Positions 33,876-43,868 of a stretch of 64,000 bases of DNA are shown here, piece after piece (position 1 is the first letter of the stretch; every line of letters starts with the position of its first letter). The notes under the pieces are model-generated. The model made no database searches. It was given only the letters and a program-made list of their open reading frames with translations, and was not told where the DNA came from. The stretch comes from Rahnella bruchi (GTDB lineage: Bacteria; Pseudomonadota; Gammaproteobacteria; Enterobacterales; Enterobacteriaceae), in assembly GCF_003614975.1 (NCBI RefSeq), contig NZ_QZWI01000010.1, positions 1-64,000 of the forward strand. The letters run 5' to 3'. The translations under genes and the position numbers were made by a program.

Positions 33876-34835
33876 ATGAGAAATTTTATTCTGCGTCGTT
33901 TGCTGCAAACCATCCCGATGCTGTTCCTCGCTTCACTGCTCATTTTCATGCTGTTTGCCAAAACGCCGGGCGATTTCATCGACGGAAATATCACCCTGAC
34001 CGCTCAGCGCGCCGCCGAACTTAAAGCGCTCTATGGACTCGATCAACCGCTGCTCAGCCGTTATCTGCATTGGCTGGGCAATCTGCTGCGCGGCGATCTC
34101 GGCTTTTCGCTGCAATATCAGATACCCGTCAGTCAGTTGCTGAATCAGTACATCTGGAACTCCTTCCTGCTCGCCACCATTGCAATGGTGTTGTACTGGG
34201 GGATCGCGCTGGCGGTCGGCATTGTCTCGGCGATGAAACCCTATTCATTGTTTGATCACGTGGTGAGTATTGTGATATTCGCGGCGATGTCCTTTCCGAC
34301 CTTCTTCCTTTGTCTGCTGCTGATCAAATGGTTCGCTGTGGACCTACACTGGTTGCCGGTGGGCGGCATGACCAATACCGGCAGCGATGCAACGGGCTGG
34401 GCGTGGGTGATGCAGGTGGCTGCGCATTTGGTATTGCCGGTGGTGGCGCTGGTGATGTTGCAGGCAGGCAGCCTGACACGCTATTTCCGCGCCAGCATGC
34501 TGGACGTCGTGCGCATGGATTTCATCCGTACTGCCCGCGCTAAAGGGCTGCGTGAGCGCACAGTCATCCTGAAACATGCGCTGCGAAATGCGCTGTTGCC
34601 GATAATCACATTGCTAGGGTTTGAGCTGCCGGGGCTGTTTTCCGGGGCGCTGATTACCGAAAAAGTCTTTAACTGGCCGGGAGCAGGGCATATTCACATT
34701 GATTCGCTGGCTGCACGTGATTATCCGGTTCTGATGGGTTTCACGTTGTTTCTGGCGGTGTTAACCATTCTTGGCAACCTGATTGCTGATGTGCTTTATG
34801 CGTGGGCTGATCCGCGTATTCGTGTGAGGTCGTGA
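33876..34835 (+). CDS. ABC transporter permease, DppB-like
   Basis: 319 residues from ATG 33876 (GGGAAA upstream). It begins M-R-N-F-I-L-R-R-L-L-Q-T-I-P, has six hydrophobic segments, and the EAA-like loop D-F-I-R-T-A-R-A-K-G-L (about 219-229) that contacts the ATPase. Stop and next start overlap (TGATG). Partner of the DppC-like permease. Substrate specificity is set by the binding protein. Confidence 0.85.
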   Translation: MRNFILRRLLQTIPMLFLASLLIFMLFAKTPGDFIDGNITLTAQRAAELKALYGLDQPLLSRYLHWLGNLLRGDLGFSLQYQIPVSQLLNQYIWNSFLLATIAMVLYWGIALAVGIVSAMKPYSLFDHVVSIVIFAAMSFPTFFLCLLLIKWFAVDLHWLPVGGMTNTGSDATGWAWVMQVAAHLVLPVVALVMLQAGSLTRYFRASMLDVVRMDFIRTARAKGLRERTVILKHALRNALLPIITLLGFELPGLFSGALITEKVFNWPGAGHIHIDSLAARDYPVLMGFTLFLAVLTILGNLIADVLYAWADPRIRVRS

Positions 34836-35782
34836 TGTTTGGCTCTTTATTTTCTACTAACCGGCGATTACGTGAAGCACAGATCCCTGCACTGGCACAA
34901 GTGACACCGTCACCCTGGTTACAGGCCTGGCGTGCTTTACGTCAGAACCGTCTGGCGATGTTCTGCCTCATTTTACTCGTTGTCATGGCGGTCTGGTGCA
35001 TAGTGGGCCCTTACTATTCGCCGTGGCGTGATGATGCGACCGACGCGCTGATGATCAACAAAGCACCCAATGTGGAGCACTGGCTGGGCACCGATTTTCT
35101 CGGACGTGACGTGTATACGCGGCTGCTACTGGCCGGTCGCATCTCGCTGATTATCGGCATGCTGACCATGTTGCTTTCCGTGACGCTCGGTTATCTGATG
35201 GGGGCAGTATCCGGTTATGTCGGGGACATCACCGACAAAATCATCATGCGCTTTGCCGATCTGGTGATGACCATTCCGAGTCTGCCGCTGTTGATCGTGA
35301 TGGGCGCGATGCTGTCTGAGCTGGATTTTTCGCCGGATTCCCGTGTGTACATGGTGATCGTCATGCTCAGTCTTCTGGAATGGCCGAAGCTGGCGCGTCT
35401 GGTTCGCGGGCAGATCCTTTCATTGCGCGAGCGTGATTTCATGCTGGCGACAAAAGTGCTCGGCCTGTCGTCGCGCCGCCGTCTGTTCGGGCATTTACTG
35501 CCGAATACCGTACCCATTCTGGTAGTGATGGCGACGATGGCGGTGGCGAATGCCATTCTCAGTGAATCTGCGCTCAGTTATCTGGGACTAGGTGTGGTAC
35601 CGCCAACGCCGTCATGGGGAAATATGATGGATGCCGCCAACAGCCTGATCGACTTCCAGCGCCGACCGTGGTTATGGATGCCGCCGGGCGTGGCGATCTT
35701 TATTACGGTAATTGCGATTAACGTGCTGGGCGACGGCCTGCGCGATGCGCTCGATCCAAAAATGAAACGGAGCAAAAAATGA
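34835..35782 (+). CDS. ABC transporter permease, DppC-like
   Basis: 315 residues from ATG 34835; a GTG one codon earlier is possible. After an N-terminal cytoplasmic tail, the typical W-L-G-T-D-F-L-G-R-D-V motif (about 86-96) and six membrane segments follow. The ATPase-contact loop is D-F-M-L-A-T-K-V-L-G-L. It overlaps the ATPase gene by 4 bases. Confidence 0.85.
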   Translation: MFGSLFSTNRRLREAQIPALAQVTPSPWLQAWRALRQNRLAMFCLILLVVMAVWCIVGPYYSPWRDDATDALMINKAPNVEHWLGTDFLGRDVYTRLLLAGRISLIIGMLTMLLSVTLGYLMGAVSGYVGDITDKIIMRFADLVMTIPSLPLLIVMGAMLSELDFSPDSRVYMVIVMLSLLEWPKLARLVRGQILSLRERDFMLATKVLGLSSRRRLFGHLLPNTVPILVVMATMAVANAILSESALSYLGLGVVPPTPSWGNMMDAANSLIDFQRRPWLWMPPGVAIFITVIAINVLGDGLRDALDPKMKRSKK

Positions 35783-36783
35783 CTGAACCCTTGATCCGTT
35801 TTAACCAGCTTTCGCTGTCTTTTGCCAGCGATGAAGGTCGCGTGCGCGCGGTGCAGGATGTCACGTTCGACATTCAGGCCGGGCAGACTGTCGGGGTTGT
35901 CGGCGAATCAGGATGCGGAAAAAGCGTCACGGCGATGTCACTGATGGGGCTGTTGCCGCCACAGGCTGCCCGCATTGATGGCGGAGAAATCCTGTTTCAG
36001 GGGCGTGATTTACTGAAGCTGCGTTCGTCACAAATGGCCGATTTGCGCGGTAATCAGCTGGCGATGATCTTTCAGGAACCGATGACCGCGCTAAATCCGG
36101 TGCTGACGATTGGTGAACAACTGGTTGAACCGCTGATCCGCCATCGCGGTGAATCACCGAAATCGGCGTGGGCGCATGCAACGCAGATGATTACTGACGT
36201 GGGGCTGGCGCGCGCGGAAAGCCTGATGACCAGTTATCCGCACCAGCTTTCCGGCGGCATGTTGCAGCGCATCATGATTGCGATGGCGCTGAGTTGTAAG
36301 CCACAGCTGCTGATTGCAGACGAACCGACCACCGCGCTCGATGTTACCGTTCAGGCGCAAATCCTGCGTTTGCTGCGTGACCAGGCGCACCAAAACCACA
36401 TGGCGCTGATGCTGATCACCCACGATTTAGGCGTGATTGCCCAGATGGCGGATCACGTCGTCGTAATGTACGCCGGTAAAATTGTCGAGCAGGGCGCGAC
36501 CGCCGATGTGCTGCGCAATCCGCTGCATCCTTATACTCAGGGGCTGATTGCGTCACGTCCGACCGCGGGTGAACGCCGCCGCCGCTTATATTCCATTCCC
36601 GGACAAGTGCCCAGCCTGGCAGCATTACCGCCTTACTGCGCATTTACCGATCGCTGCTCGCGCGCCACTGACCGTTGCCGCGAAGGGATCCCACCGCTCG
36701 AAGGAAAACACCGTCAGGCTGCCTGTTTCTACAGCGGATTAACGACGGCGCAAGAGAGTAAAGATACGGAGCTGCAACCATGA
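35779..36783 (+). CDS. ABC transporter ATP-binding protein, DppD-like
   Basis: 334 residues. Walker A G-E-S-G-C-G-K-S (43-50), signature L-S-G-G-M-L-Q-R, Walker [13 protein letters not shown] and switch His in I-T-H-D-L. The C-terminal oligopeptide/dipeptide extension contains four Cys (C-A-F-T-D-R-C and later C), which may bind an Fe-S cluster as in other DppD/OppD proteins. Cytoplasmic face of the transporter. Overlaps both neighbours by 4 bases. Confidence 0.9.
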   Translation: MTEPLIRFNQLSLSFASDEGRVRAVQDVTFDIQAGQTVGVVGESGCGKSVTAMSLMGLLPPQAARIDGGEILFQGRDLLKLRSSQMADLRGNQLAMIFQEPMTALNPVLTIGEQLVEPLIRHRGESPKSAWAHATQMITDVGLARAESLMTSYPHQLSGGMLQRIMIAMALSCKPQLLIADEPTTALDVTVQAQILRLLRDQAHQNHMALMLITHDLGVIAQMADHVVVMYAGKIVEQGATADVLRNPLHPYTQGLIASRPTAGERRRRLYSIPGQVPSLAALPPYCAFTDRCSRATDRCREGIPPLEGKHRQAACFYSGLTTAQESKDTELQP

Positions 36784-37745
36784 GTGCGGAATATCTGATT
36801 GAAGTCGACGGGCTGAAAAAATATTTCCCGATCCGCGACGGCGTATTCGGTCAGGAAACCGGCCAGCTGCGCGCCGTGGATGGCGTCAGTTTTAACATCC
36901 GCAAAGGCACGATTTTTGGTCTGGTCGGTGAATCGGGCAGCGGCAAAACCACGGTAGGACGCACGCTGCTGGGGCTGTATGACAAAACCGCGGGCAGCGT
37001 GAAGTTTCGCGGCGAAGATCTTCATGCCCTCAGGCCTAAACAGCTGAAAGCGTTGCGTCCGAAAATCCAGCTGGTGTTTCAGGATCCCTACAGTTCGCTG
37101 AACCCGCGTATCCGAGTCGGTGACGCCATCGGCGAGGCGATGCTTGAACATCAGTTATGTTCGCGCGCTGAGCTACGGGAAAAAGTGCTGGAAGTGATGA
37201 AAATCTGCGGCCTTTCGCCGCTGCATTACAACCGCTTCCCGCACGAATTTTCCGGCGGCCAGCGCCAGCGTATTGGCATTGCCCGTGCGCTGATCCTGCA
37301 ACCGGAATTTATCATTGCGGATGAGCCTATTTCCGCGCTGGATGTGTCCATTCAGGCGCAGATCATCAATCTGTTCTCAGATTTGCGTGACGATCACGGC
37401 GTGACGTTTTTGTTTATCTCGCATGATCTGGGCGTCGTGGAACATCTTTGTGATGACGTGGCGGTGATGTATCTCGGTCAGCTGGTGGAAACCGCCAGCC
37501 GTGATGTGCTGTTTGAGCGGCCCTTGCATCCTTACACGCAGGCGTTGCTGGCGGCAGTACCTACGCTCGATCCTGACAGCGAACCGGTGGCGATGGTCAG
37601 CGGGGAAATACCGGATCCGTCAAAACCACCCGCCGGTTGTCGTTTCCACACCCGCTGCCCGTACGCCATTGCACGTTGCCGGGCGGAAATTCCGCTGTTA
37701 CGTGAAGTGGAAAACGGTCACCGCGTGGCCTGCCACCTTGTATAA
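36780..37745 (+). CDS. ABC transporter ATP-binding protein, DppF-like
   Basis: 321 residues. Walker A G-E-S-G-S-G-K-T, signature F-S-G-G-Q-R-Q-R, Walker [12 protein letters not shown], and the Cys-containing C-terminal segment with H-T-R-C-P-Y-A. Second ATPase of the transporter and last gene of the operon. A hairpin at 37752-37767 follows. The upstream repB-side promoter region and the LysR gene beyond suggest two separate units. Confidence 0.9.
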   Translation: MSAEYLIEVDGLKKYFPIRDGVFGQETGQLRAVDGVSFNIRKGTIFGLVGESGSGKTTVGRTLLGLYDKTAGSVKFRGEDLHALRPKQLKALRPKIQLVFQDPYSSLNPRIRVGDAIGEAMLEHQLCSRAELREKVLEVMKICGLSPLHYNRFPHEFSGGQRQRIGIARALILQPEFIIADEPISALDVSIQAQIINLFSDLRDDHGVTFLFISHDLGVVEHLCDDVAVMYLGQLVETASRDVLFERPLHPYTQALLAAVPTLDPDSEPVAMVSGEIPDPSKPPAGCRFHTRCPYAIARCRAEIPLLREVENGHRVACHLV

Positions 37746-37768
37746 AGAAAAGCGGATGTAAATCCGCA
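37746..37768 (-). terminator. hairpin between the ABC operon and the LysR gene
   Basis: GCGGAT-GTAA-ATCCGC at 37752-37767. On the minus strand it is followed by TTTTCTTT, so it probably ends the LysR transcript. Confidence 0.6.
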
Positions 37769-37779
37769 CCCGCCGGTAT

Positions 37780-38703
37780 TCAGTCTTCGAGGATCCGGCG
37801 GGCTTCCATCTGCATTTTCTGCCCGACGCTTTTCGTCACGTCGATCACTTTCTGCGTCGCGGGTGAAAGAAACGCACCTTCCAGCCAGGTGATCCCGACC
37901 CGACGCTCCATCACTAACTGATCGTTATCAATACGGATCAGCCGCGACAAAAATTCTTCTTCCACCAGAATGTTTTCTGACAAAAAACTCAGCAATCCGC
38001 TTTTCGCAATCAGGCCCGGCACCGATGCCAGCGAACTGATTTCCACTTTTACATCCGGCGGCGAGCAATGATTTTCATAGAACATTTTATCCAGCCACTG
38101 GCGCATCGAGACGGTTTTCGCCGGTAAGATCCAGCCATAACGGCTGAGTTCGCGCAGGCTTGCGGGCTTACCGGCCAGAGGATGGTCGCGTGAGGCTGCC
38201 ACGATCACCCGGTCGGCGGTCACCGGTAACTGCACCACCGGGCTGTCATAATTGACCAGCGGCCCGATGATCACATCGATAGCATGACGTTCCAGCAGGG
38301 CAAAAAGCACATCGTTCATGCCGATCTGGATTTCTAATTTCATGTTCGGTACCTGCGATTGCAGCATTTTGCAGATTTCAGGCAGCAGGAATTGCGTTGC
38401 TGAACCGGAGACACCCACGCGCACGATCCCGCCCGCGCCGCTGCTCAGTTCATTCATTATCTCGCCAATTTCCAGATAGGAACTTTGCAACGCCAGACCG
38501 CGCTGATAAAGCACCCGTCCCGCTTCGGTCAGTTCGAGTCCTCGTCCTGCCCGTTTGAACAGTTTTATCTTCAGTTCTTTCTCTAAACGGGTGATAGATT
38601 TAGAAAGTGCAGGCTGAGTTATATTTAAATTTTGTGACGCAAGTCTCAAATTCATTAACTGTGCAGCCGTCACGAAGTAGTCTAAATCTCTGTTATTTAA
38701 CAT
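37780..38703 (-). CDS. LysR family transcriptional regulator
   Basis: 307 residues. N-terminal winged HTH: L-D-Y-F-V-T-A-A-Q-L-M-N-L-R-L-A-S-Q-N-L-N-type helix pair, L-S-K-S-I-T-R-L-E-K as recognition helix, then the LysR substrate domain. It is divergent from the FAH-family gene at 38862 with 158 bases between, the usual place for its binding site. It probably controls that gene, possibly also the ABC operon. Ligand unknown. Confidence 0.85.
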   Translation of the reverse strand: MLNNRDLDYFVTAAQLMNLRLASQNLNITQPALSKSITRLEKELKIKLFKRAGRGLELTEAGRVLYQRGLALQSSYLEIGEIMNELSSGAGGIVRVGVSGSATQFLLPEICKMLQSQVPNMKLEIQIGMNDVLFALLERHAIDVIIGPLVNYDSPVVQLPVTADRVIVAASRDHPLAGKPASLRELSRYGWILPAKTVSMRQWLDKMFYENHCSPPDVKVEISSLASVPGLIAKSGLLSFLSENILVEEEFLSRLIRIDNDQLVMERRVGITWLEGAFLSPATQKVIDVTKSVGQKMQMEARRILED

Positions 38704-38861
38704 AGATTCCTAAAATTCATCAATTCGGTAATAAAATATAGTAGAAGGCATGAGAGGCAGGGTCAATAATCACGCCGACGTTGCGACGGGCAAGCCGTTT
38801 TTGCAACACGAACGCCAGCGAATTTACCTGTTTTAAGTAAAATAAGAATCTAAGTGCATCT

Positions 38862-39734
38862 ATGAAAATTGTTAATTTCACCATCAGCAAAGACCACACC
38901 AAAAGCTTCGGCATCTATAAAGAAGAGGGGATTGTCGACGTCGGCAGTCACTCAGGATGCCGCGATATTAACGAATTCATGGCACGCCATTCACTTTCGG
39001 AACTGCAACGCTACCTTGAGCTGCCAGCGGATCTTCAGCTGAATGACATCAGTTTCCTGCCGGTTATCGACCGTCCGGGAAAAATCTTCGGCGTCGGCAT
39101 GAACTACGCAGAAAAACGCAGAGAATTTAACGAAACCAGCGACGCGCCAACGCTGTTTGTCCGTTTTGCCGATTCACAGGTCGGCCACAACGGCACTATC
39201 ATCAAACCGGCTTCTTCTGAGCAGTTTGATTATGAAGGTGAACTGGCCATTATTATCGGCCGCACGGGCCGCAATATTTCAGCGGATGACGCGCTCGATT
39301 TTGTCGCCGGTTACAGCTGCTATATGGATGGCTCGGTGCGCGACTGGCAGCATAAATGGTATACCGCCGGGAAAAATTGGCCGTCGACAGGCGCATTCGG
39401 TCCGTGGATGGTAACGCCGGATGAAGTGGGCGACCCGCAAAACCTGAGCATCAAAACCTGGCTGAACGACCGGCTGGTGCAGGACGATACGACTGCCAGT
39501 ATGATCCACACTATCCCGCAGATGATCGCCTATATCAGCACCTTTACTCAGCTTTCACCGGGCGATGTGATCATGACCGGTTCACCGGGCGGCGTCGGTA
39601 AGACCCGCGTTCCGCCGTTGTTCCTGCATGAGAATGACAAGATTGAAGTGGAAATTGAAAATATCGGTCGTCTGACCAATCGGATCCAGAATGCACCGCT
39701 GTCTGAGATTTCGCGTTCAAAGACAGCGGCCTGA
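38862..39734 (+). CDS. fumarylacetoacetate hydrolase (FAH) family protein
   Basis: 290 residues. FAH core: G-V-G-M-N-Y near 75, metal ligands in D-Y-E-G-E-L-A-I-I-I-G (about 123-133) and C-Y-M-D-G-S-V-R-D-W-Q, and the late T-G-S-P-G-G-V-G. Members hydrolyse or decarboxylate 2-oxo acids (acylpyruvases, HpcE-type isomerases, ureidoglycolate lyase). The natural substrate cannot be read. Gene is divergent from LysR, and a terminator lies in the 3' end of the convergent PTS gene. Confidence 0.85.
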   Translation: MKIVNFTISKDHTKSFGIYKEEGIVDVGSHSGCRDINEFMARHSLSELQRYLELPADLQLNDISFLPVIDRPGKIFGVGMNYAEKRREFNETSDAPTLFVRFADSQVGHNGTIIKPASSEQFDYEGELAIIIGRTGRNISADDALDFVAGYSCYMDGSVRDWQHKWYTAGKNWPSTGAFGPWMVTPDEVGDPQNLSIKTWLNDRLVQDDTTASMIHTIPQMIAYISTFTQLSPGDVIMTGSPGGVGKTRVPPLFLHENDKIEVEIENIGRLTNRIQNAPLSEISRSKTAA

Positions 39735-39740
39735 TAAACC

Positions 39741-41156
39741 TCAGCGCGTCTGATTAACCAGAGGCACCGTTTGTTCGGTGCCTTTATTTTTGACAACCAT
39801 CAGATACGTCAGCGTAAATGACAGCCCCAGCGAAAGCACCACACCCATCACAATGTAGATGAAATACGGGCCGATATAGGCGGGCAGGCTGAAAATGCTC
39901 GACAGAATATAGCCGTATAACCGCACCCCGAAGAAAGCGATAAACGCAGACGCCACAGAACTGCTGATGGTGGTGGCGATAAACGCTTTTTTGTAGCGTG
40001 TCAGCACGCCGAACAGCGCCGGTTCAGTGATCCCCAACAGCCCCGAAATCGCCGCAGACAGCACCACGGATTTCTGCTCGCGGGTTTTGACGTGGAAGTA
40101 AATCGCAAACGTCGAACCGGCTATCGCCATGTTGGCCATAAACATCATCGGCATCAGCATGTCCCAGCCCTGATCGGTAAAGTTCTGCAATGCAATCGGC
40201 GTCATCGCGTGGTGCATACCGGTGAGGATCGCCACCGGGCGGATCGCGCCGACAATAAATCCGGCAAATACCGCAGACACGTCAAACAATCCCTGAATGC
40301 CAAACGCCAGCAGTTTGCCGAGATAAATTCCCGCCGGACCAATCAACGTCAGTGAAACCAGCGCGGCGATAAATAAGGTCAGCGTCGGCGTAAAGACGGT
40401 TTTCAGCACGTCCGGCATGAATCTATCTACCCAGCGGTGGATGTAACTCAGCGCCAGCACCGAGAAAATCACCGGAATGACGCTGGCCGAATAGTTGAAA
40501 ACAGACACCGGCAGTACTTGCATAAAATACAACACGTCAGGCGCACCGGCCGTATGGCTGGCGAGCGCTTTCGCGGCGTCCATCAGCGTCGGGTACATCA
40601 GACAGGCAGCAACGGCTGCGGCCAGATATTCATTGGTTTTGAAGATCTTCGCCGCAGAAACCGCGAGGAAAAATGGCAAAAAGTAAAACACACCGCTGGC
40701 GATCAAATCGATGATCATCACTGTTTCACTTTTGGCTGAGACCACCTTCAGTGCGATTAATCCTGCCAGCAAACCTTTGATCATCCCCGCGCCAGCAATG
40801 GCCGGAACGATCGGGCCGAACACGCCGGAAACGGTATCCATGAACATCGAGACCAGACTTTTTCGTCCTTTTGTGGAGACATTTCCTGTTGATCCGGCGT
40901 TGTTCCCGCAGACCGGTTCCAGTTGTGACACGATGGCTTCGTACCAGATATTCACCTTCGGACCGATAATGATCTGCACCTGTCCGCTCTGACTTTGCGC
41001 GCCAAGTACGCCGGGCAGATTTTTAATTTCTTCCCAGGCCACTTTATTTTCGTCACGTAAATCAAAACGCAGACGGGTCATACAATGCCAAACTTTATTA
41101 ATATTTCCTGCGCCACCGACCAGTTTAATGACCGACTGTATTATTTCTGTATTCAC
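39741..41156 (-). CDS. PTS transporter EIIBC, beta-glucoside/sucrose type
   Basis: 471 residues if the GTG at 41156 is used; the upstream frame to an ATG at 41234 is not typical of the family. EIIB domain first, with phosphorylated Cys25 in V-W-H-C-M-T-R-L-R-F, then a short linker, then the ten-helix EIIC domain with G-I-T-E-P-A-L-F-G. No EIIA domain, so it needs a partner such as the glucose EIIA. The linker codons (40871-40895) contain an iteron-like sequence. Neighbouring RspA-type and GntR genes suggest a small sugar or sugar-acid system. Confidence 0.85.
   Translation of the reverse strand: MNTEIIQSVIKLVGGAGNINKVWHCMTRLRFDLRDENKVAWEEIKNLPGVLGAQSQSGQVQIIIGPKVNIWYEAIVSQLEPVCGNNAGSTGNVSTKGRKSLVSMFMDTVSGVFGPIVPAIAGAGMIKGLLAGLIALKVVSAKSETVMIIDLIASGVFYFLPFFLAVSAAKIFKTNEYLAAAVAACLMYPTLMDAAKALASHTAGAPDVLYFMQVLPVSVFNYSASVIPVIFSVLALSYIHRWVDRFMPDVLKTVFTPTLTLFIAALVSLTLIGPAGIYLGKLLAFGIQGLFDVSAVFAGFIVGAIRPVAILTGMHHAMTPIALQNFTDQGWDMLMPMMFMANMAIAGSTFAIYFHVKTREQKSVVLSAAISGLLGITEPALFGVLTRYKKAFIATTISSSVASAFIAFFGVRLYGYILSSIFSLPAYIGPYFIYIVMGVVLSLGLSFTLTYLMVVKNKGTEQTVPLVNQTR
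39762..39790 (+). terminator. terminator of the FAH gene, inside the 3' end of the PTS gene
   Basis: Eight-bp stem (AGGCACCG/CGGTGCCT) with a 6-base loop followed by TTATTTTT. It also encodes part of the last codons of the convergent EIIBC gene. Confidence 0.7.
40871..40895 (+). repeat. iteron-like sequence inside the EIIBC coding region
   Basis: TTGTGGAGACATTTCCTG is followed by TTGATCC; the origin iterons read TATGTGGAGACATTTTCTGATCC. The only differences are at the left end, one T/C, and two extra bases before GATC. On the other strand it encodes the Gly/Ser/Thr-rich linker between EIIB and EIIC. Confidence 0.7.
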
Positions 41157-41465
41157 CCTGAACCCCGCGACGGAAATTGAATTTTTCTTTATTTGAATGA
41201 CTGGGAGTGTAATGAGGGCGGTTTTCAAAAACAAACCAATAAAACAGGATCCCCATCACAAAACTTCAGTTCAAGGCGCTAATTTAGCGGGTCATCGCTA
41301 AATTGGTCTGTTTTTAACGGCTAATCAGGCGTGCTTTTATACCAAAATAAAAGCCTGAATTTTAGGTTTACAAGCAGGATGAAAATACGGTGAAATAACC
41401 CCAATACGAATATTCCCGCCGCCTTTTTTGTGAAAAGGGATCACGGTTTTTATAAAGGATTTATC
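41157..41465. other. divergent promoter region between EIIBC and the RspA-type gene
   Basis: Contains a perfect 9-bp inverted repeat (AATTTAGCG, 41281-41289; CGCTAAATT, 41296-41304) that could be an operator for the GntR regulator encoded at 42671, and AAAGG before the ATG at 41466. Confidence 0.45.
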
Positions 41466-42665
41466 ATGCAGCCAGTGCTGATTACAAATATCGAATGCCA
41501 GATTACACGTCCCGATCGTCATAATTTAGTGGTGGTCAGAATTGAAACTGACCGTGGCGTTTTCGGGCTGGGCTGCGCGACGTTCCAGCAGCGCCCGCTG
41601 GCCGTCAAACTGATGGTGGATGAATATCTCAAACCGCTGCTGATGGGGCGCGATGCCAATCACATCGAAGACTTGTGGCAGATGATGATGGTGAATGCTT
41701 ACTGGCGAAACGGGCCGGTGATCAACAACGCTATCGCGGGCATCGATATGGCGCTGTGGGATATCAAAGGCAAGCTGGCGAATATGCCGCTGTATCACCT
41801 GTTCGGCGGTAAATCTAAAGATGCGGTAACGGCGTACAGTCATGCAGCGGGCGAAACGCTCGAAGAACTGTACGGCGAAGTGGACCGTTTACTGGGCGAA
41901 GGTTATCGCCATATCCGCTGCCAGCTGGGCTTTTACGGCGGCAATGCGCAGGATTTTCACAGCACACGCGAACCGACATCGGGCGCGTATTACGATCAGG
42001 ATCAGTACATCGACAACACGCTGGCGATGTTCAAAGCGTTGCGTGAAAAATACGGCAATCAGTTCCATATTCTGCACGACGTGCACGAACGGCTGTTCCC
42101 GCAACAGGCGGTGCAGTTCGCTAAAGCGGTGGAACAGTACAGGCCTTACTTTATTGAAGACATTCTGCCGCCGGATCAGAACGAGTGGCTGGCGCAGATC
42201 CGCAGTCAGACCGCCGTTCCGCTGGCGACCGGCGAGTTATTTAATAATCCTGCAGAATGGAAAGATCTGATCATTAACCGACGGATCGACTTCATCCGCT
42301 GCCACGTTTCGCAAATCGGCGGTATTACACCGGCATTAAAACTGGCGCATTTCTGCCAGAGTTTTGGTGTGCGTCTGGCCTGGCATTGCCCGCCGGACAT
42401 GACGCCGATTGGTGCAGCGGTAAATACACATCTGAATATTCATCTGCACAATGCGGCTATTCAGGAATTTGTGGCGTATCCGGCCAACACGCAACAGGTC
42501 TTCCCCGGCGCGCAGAAGCCTGAGAACGGCTATTTTTATCCAGGTGAAGAAGCAGGGATTGGCGTGGGCTTTAACAGTCAGATGGCGGAAGAGTTTCCGG
42601 TGGTTTACCGGCCGCATGAATGGACGCAAAGCCGCCTGCCGGATGGCGTGATCCACACGCCGTAA
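41466..42665 (+). CDS. RspA/D-mannonate dehydratase-type enolase superfamily protein
   Basis: 399 residues from ATG 41466. The mandelate racemase/enolase fold is visible: an N-terminal cap ([10 protein letters not shown]), [23 protein letters not shown], then metal ligands in the D-V-H-E-R, I-E-D-I-L and A-T-G-E-L-F segments and H-C-P-P-D-M-T-P. The arrangement follows RspA/ManD, which dehydrate D-mannonate or D-gluconate (some members only weakly). Probably the first catabolic step for a sugar acid linked to the PTS and GntR genes. Confidence 0.85.
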   Translation: MQPVLITNIECQITRPDRHNLVVVRIETDRGVFGLGCATFQQRPLAVKLMVDEYLKPLLMGRDANHIEDLWQMMMVNAYWRNGPVINNAIAGIDMALWDIKGKLANMPLYHLFGGKSKDAVTAYSHAAGETLEELYGEVDRLLGEGYRHIRCQLGFYGGNAQDFHSTREPTSGAYYDQDQYIDNTLAMFKALREKYGNQFHILHDVHERLFPQQAVQFAKAVEQYRPYFIEDILPPDQNEWLAQIRSQTAVPLATGELFNNPAEWKDLIINRRIDFIRCHVSQIGGITPALKLAHFCQSFGVRLAWHCPPDMTPIGAAVNTHLNIHLHNAAIQEFVAYPANTQQVFPGAQKPENGYFYPGEEAGIGVGFNSQMAEEFPVVYRPHEWTQSRLPDGVIHTP

Positions 42666-42670
42666 CGCGC

Positions 42671-43381
42671 TTACGTCTGGCGGAAAGCCAGATTGTCCTG
42701 ATTAAACGGGATGACGTAGGTGCAGGAATAGTCGATATCGACAATATCGCTGAACGCATAAACCTTGCCGCCCTGCAAAATACCTCTGTTGGTGATATGC
42801 ATGGCGGCGATGCCTTTTTTGCAGCCGAGCGTTTGCGCCTGTTCTTTATTGATCGTGACGGCCTGATAACGGGTGAGGGAATGCGAAATCGCATAGCCTT
42901 TGCTCAGCACATATTGCTGGATGGAATGCTCAATGGTTTTCTGATTCAGATCGGCAAACACTTCTGCAGGCATTCGGGAATATTCAATCTGCACATTGCG
43001 CAGGTTAATCCGCCGTAAACGGGTGAACGCCCAGATAAAATCGTCGGCGCATAAACCGAACACCTGCTGTTCCTCTTTATCTGGCCGGCGCTTGTGTAAT
43101 TCCAGCATTTTGAAACTGATTTCAGCGAATTTCTTCTCAGTCACCGAATTGTAGATCAGCGGATTACTGCTGACACCCGTATTAATGTATATGCCGGACC
43201 CCTGCACGATATGCACCGCACCGATACTCACCAGTTTTTCCAGCGCCTTGCGCACCGTGAACCGCGAAACCCCATATTCTTCCGCCAGCTGGCGCTCCGG
43301 CGGCAACTTTTCCGGCAGCGATCCGCTGTTCTGGTAAATCTTGCTCAGTAAATCCTGTGCGATAAATTCGCTTTTTTTCAT
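42671..43381 (-). CDS. GntR family regulator with UTRA domain
   Basis: 236 residues. N-terminal GntR winged helix (L-P-P-E-R-Q-L-A-E-E-Y-G-V-S-R-F-T-V-R-K-A-L-E-x-L, residues 26-50), wing G-S-G-I-Y-I, then a UTRA ligand-binding domain. HutC/UTRA regulators usually sense sugar phosphates or related metabolites and control adjacent transport and catabolic genes. Convergent with the RspA-type gene (5-base gap). It reads toward the PTS side and probably regulates that divergent pair. Confidence 0.85.
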   Translation of the reverse strand: MKKSEFIAQDLLSKIYQNSGSLPEKLPPERQLAEEYGVSRFTVRKALEKLVSIGAVHIVQGSGIYINTGVSSNPLIYNSVTEKKFAEISFKMLELHKRRPDKEEQQVFGLCADDFIWAFTRLRRINLRNVQIEYSRMPAEVFADLNQKTIEHSIQQYVLSKGYAISHSLTRYQAVTINKEQAQTLGCKKGIAAMHITNRGILQGGKVYAFSDIVDIDYSCTYVIPFNQDNLAFRQT

Positions 43382-43440
43382 GGGGTTTCATCCGTGCGTG
43401 AAAGAGCTATTTGAGCATGACGGGCGGCAGTGGGCAAATT

Positions 43441-43538
43441 ACAGCGTTTAAGCTGTATTGAGCGTTAACAGCTTTTAGGCTGTATTTTACTTTTACAGCC
43501 TTTAGGGTGTAATGTAACAAATACAGCCTATAATCTGT
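43441..43538. promoter_or_regulatory. four regularly spaced operators and promoter of hipBA
   Basis: Related 16-bp palindromes of the type ACAGC-N6-GCTGT start at 43441, 43468, 43495 and 43523, so the steps are 27, 27 and 28 bp. The first two are near-perfect. The fourth contains TATAAT at 43529-43534, which would be the -10. HipB binding at all four would block the promoter. Confidence 0.8.
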
Positions 43539-43567
43539 ATAAGACCCCTGATACCAGAGCCGAAATA

Positions 43568-43864
43568 ATGAATACAGTCTATCCGTTAAAAACCCTTAAC
43601 CAGCTACGCCCGCTACTGGTGGGGTTCCGTAAAGAAAAAGGTCTGACGCAAAAGGATGTGTCAGAAAAACTGGGAGTGACTCAGCAGACATATGCCCGGC
43701 TGGAGGCGAACCCTGCTGCTGCCAGCCTTGACCGGCTGTTTAGAGTATTTAATGTGTTAGGTATTGAGATGGTGTTTTCTTCACAATCCGATCCTGAAAA
43801 ACCCTCTATGGAGGAAATTAAGCCGGATTATTTAAGTACGCCCGCCAGAAAGGAACAATGGTGA
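43568..43864 (+). CDS. hipB: HipB antitoxin/repressor of HipBA
   Basis: 98 residues. XRE-type HTH: L-V-G-F-R-K-E-K-G-L-T-Q-K-D-V-S-E-K-L-G-V-T-Q-Q-T-Y-A-R-L-E near residues 18-46, with the HipB-type C-terminal tail after it. Autorepression through the four operators just upstream is inferred. HipB binds and inactivates HipA and represses the operon. It ends 4 bases before hipA. Confidence 0.9.
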   Translation: MNTVYPLKTLNQLRPLLVGFRKEKGLTQKDVSEKLGVTQQTYARLEANPAAASLDRLFRVFNVLGIEMVFSSQSDPEKPSMEEIKPDYLSTPARKEQW

Positions 43865-43868
43865 TGAT

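Noticed and set aside
35070..35090. Iteron-like AATGTGGAGCACTGG
   Set aside because: Encodes the conserved N-V-E-H-W-L-G-T-D motif of DppC-type permeases and does not continue with the T-rich half of the iteron.
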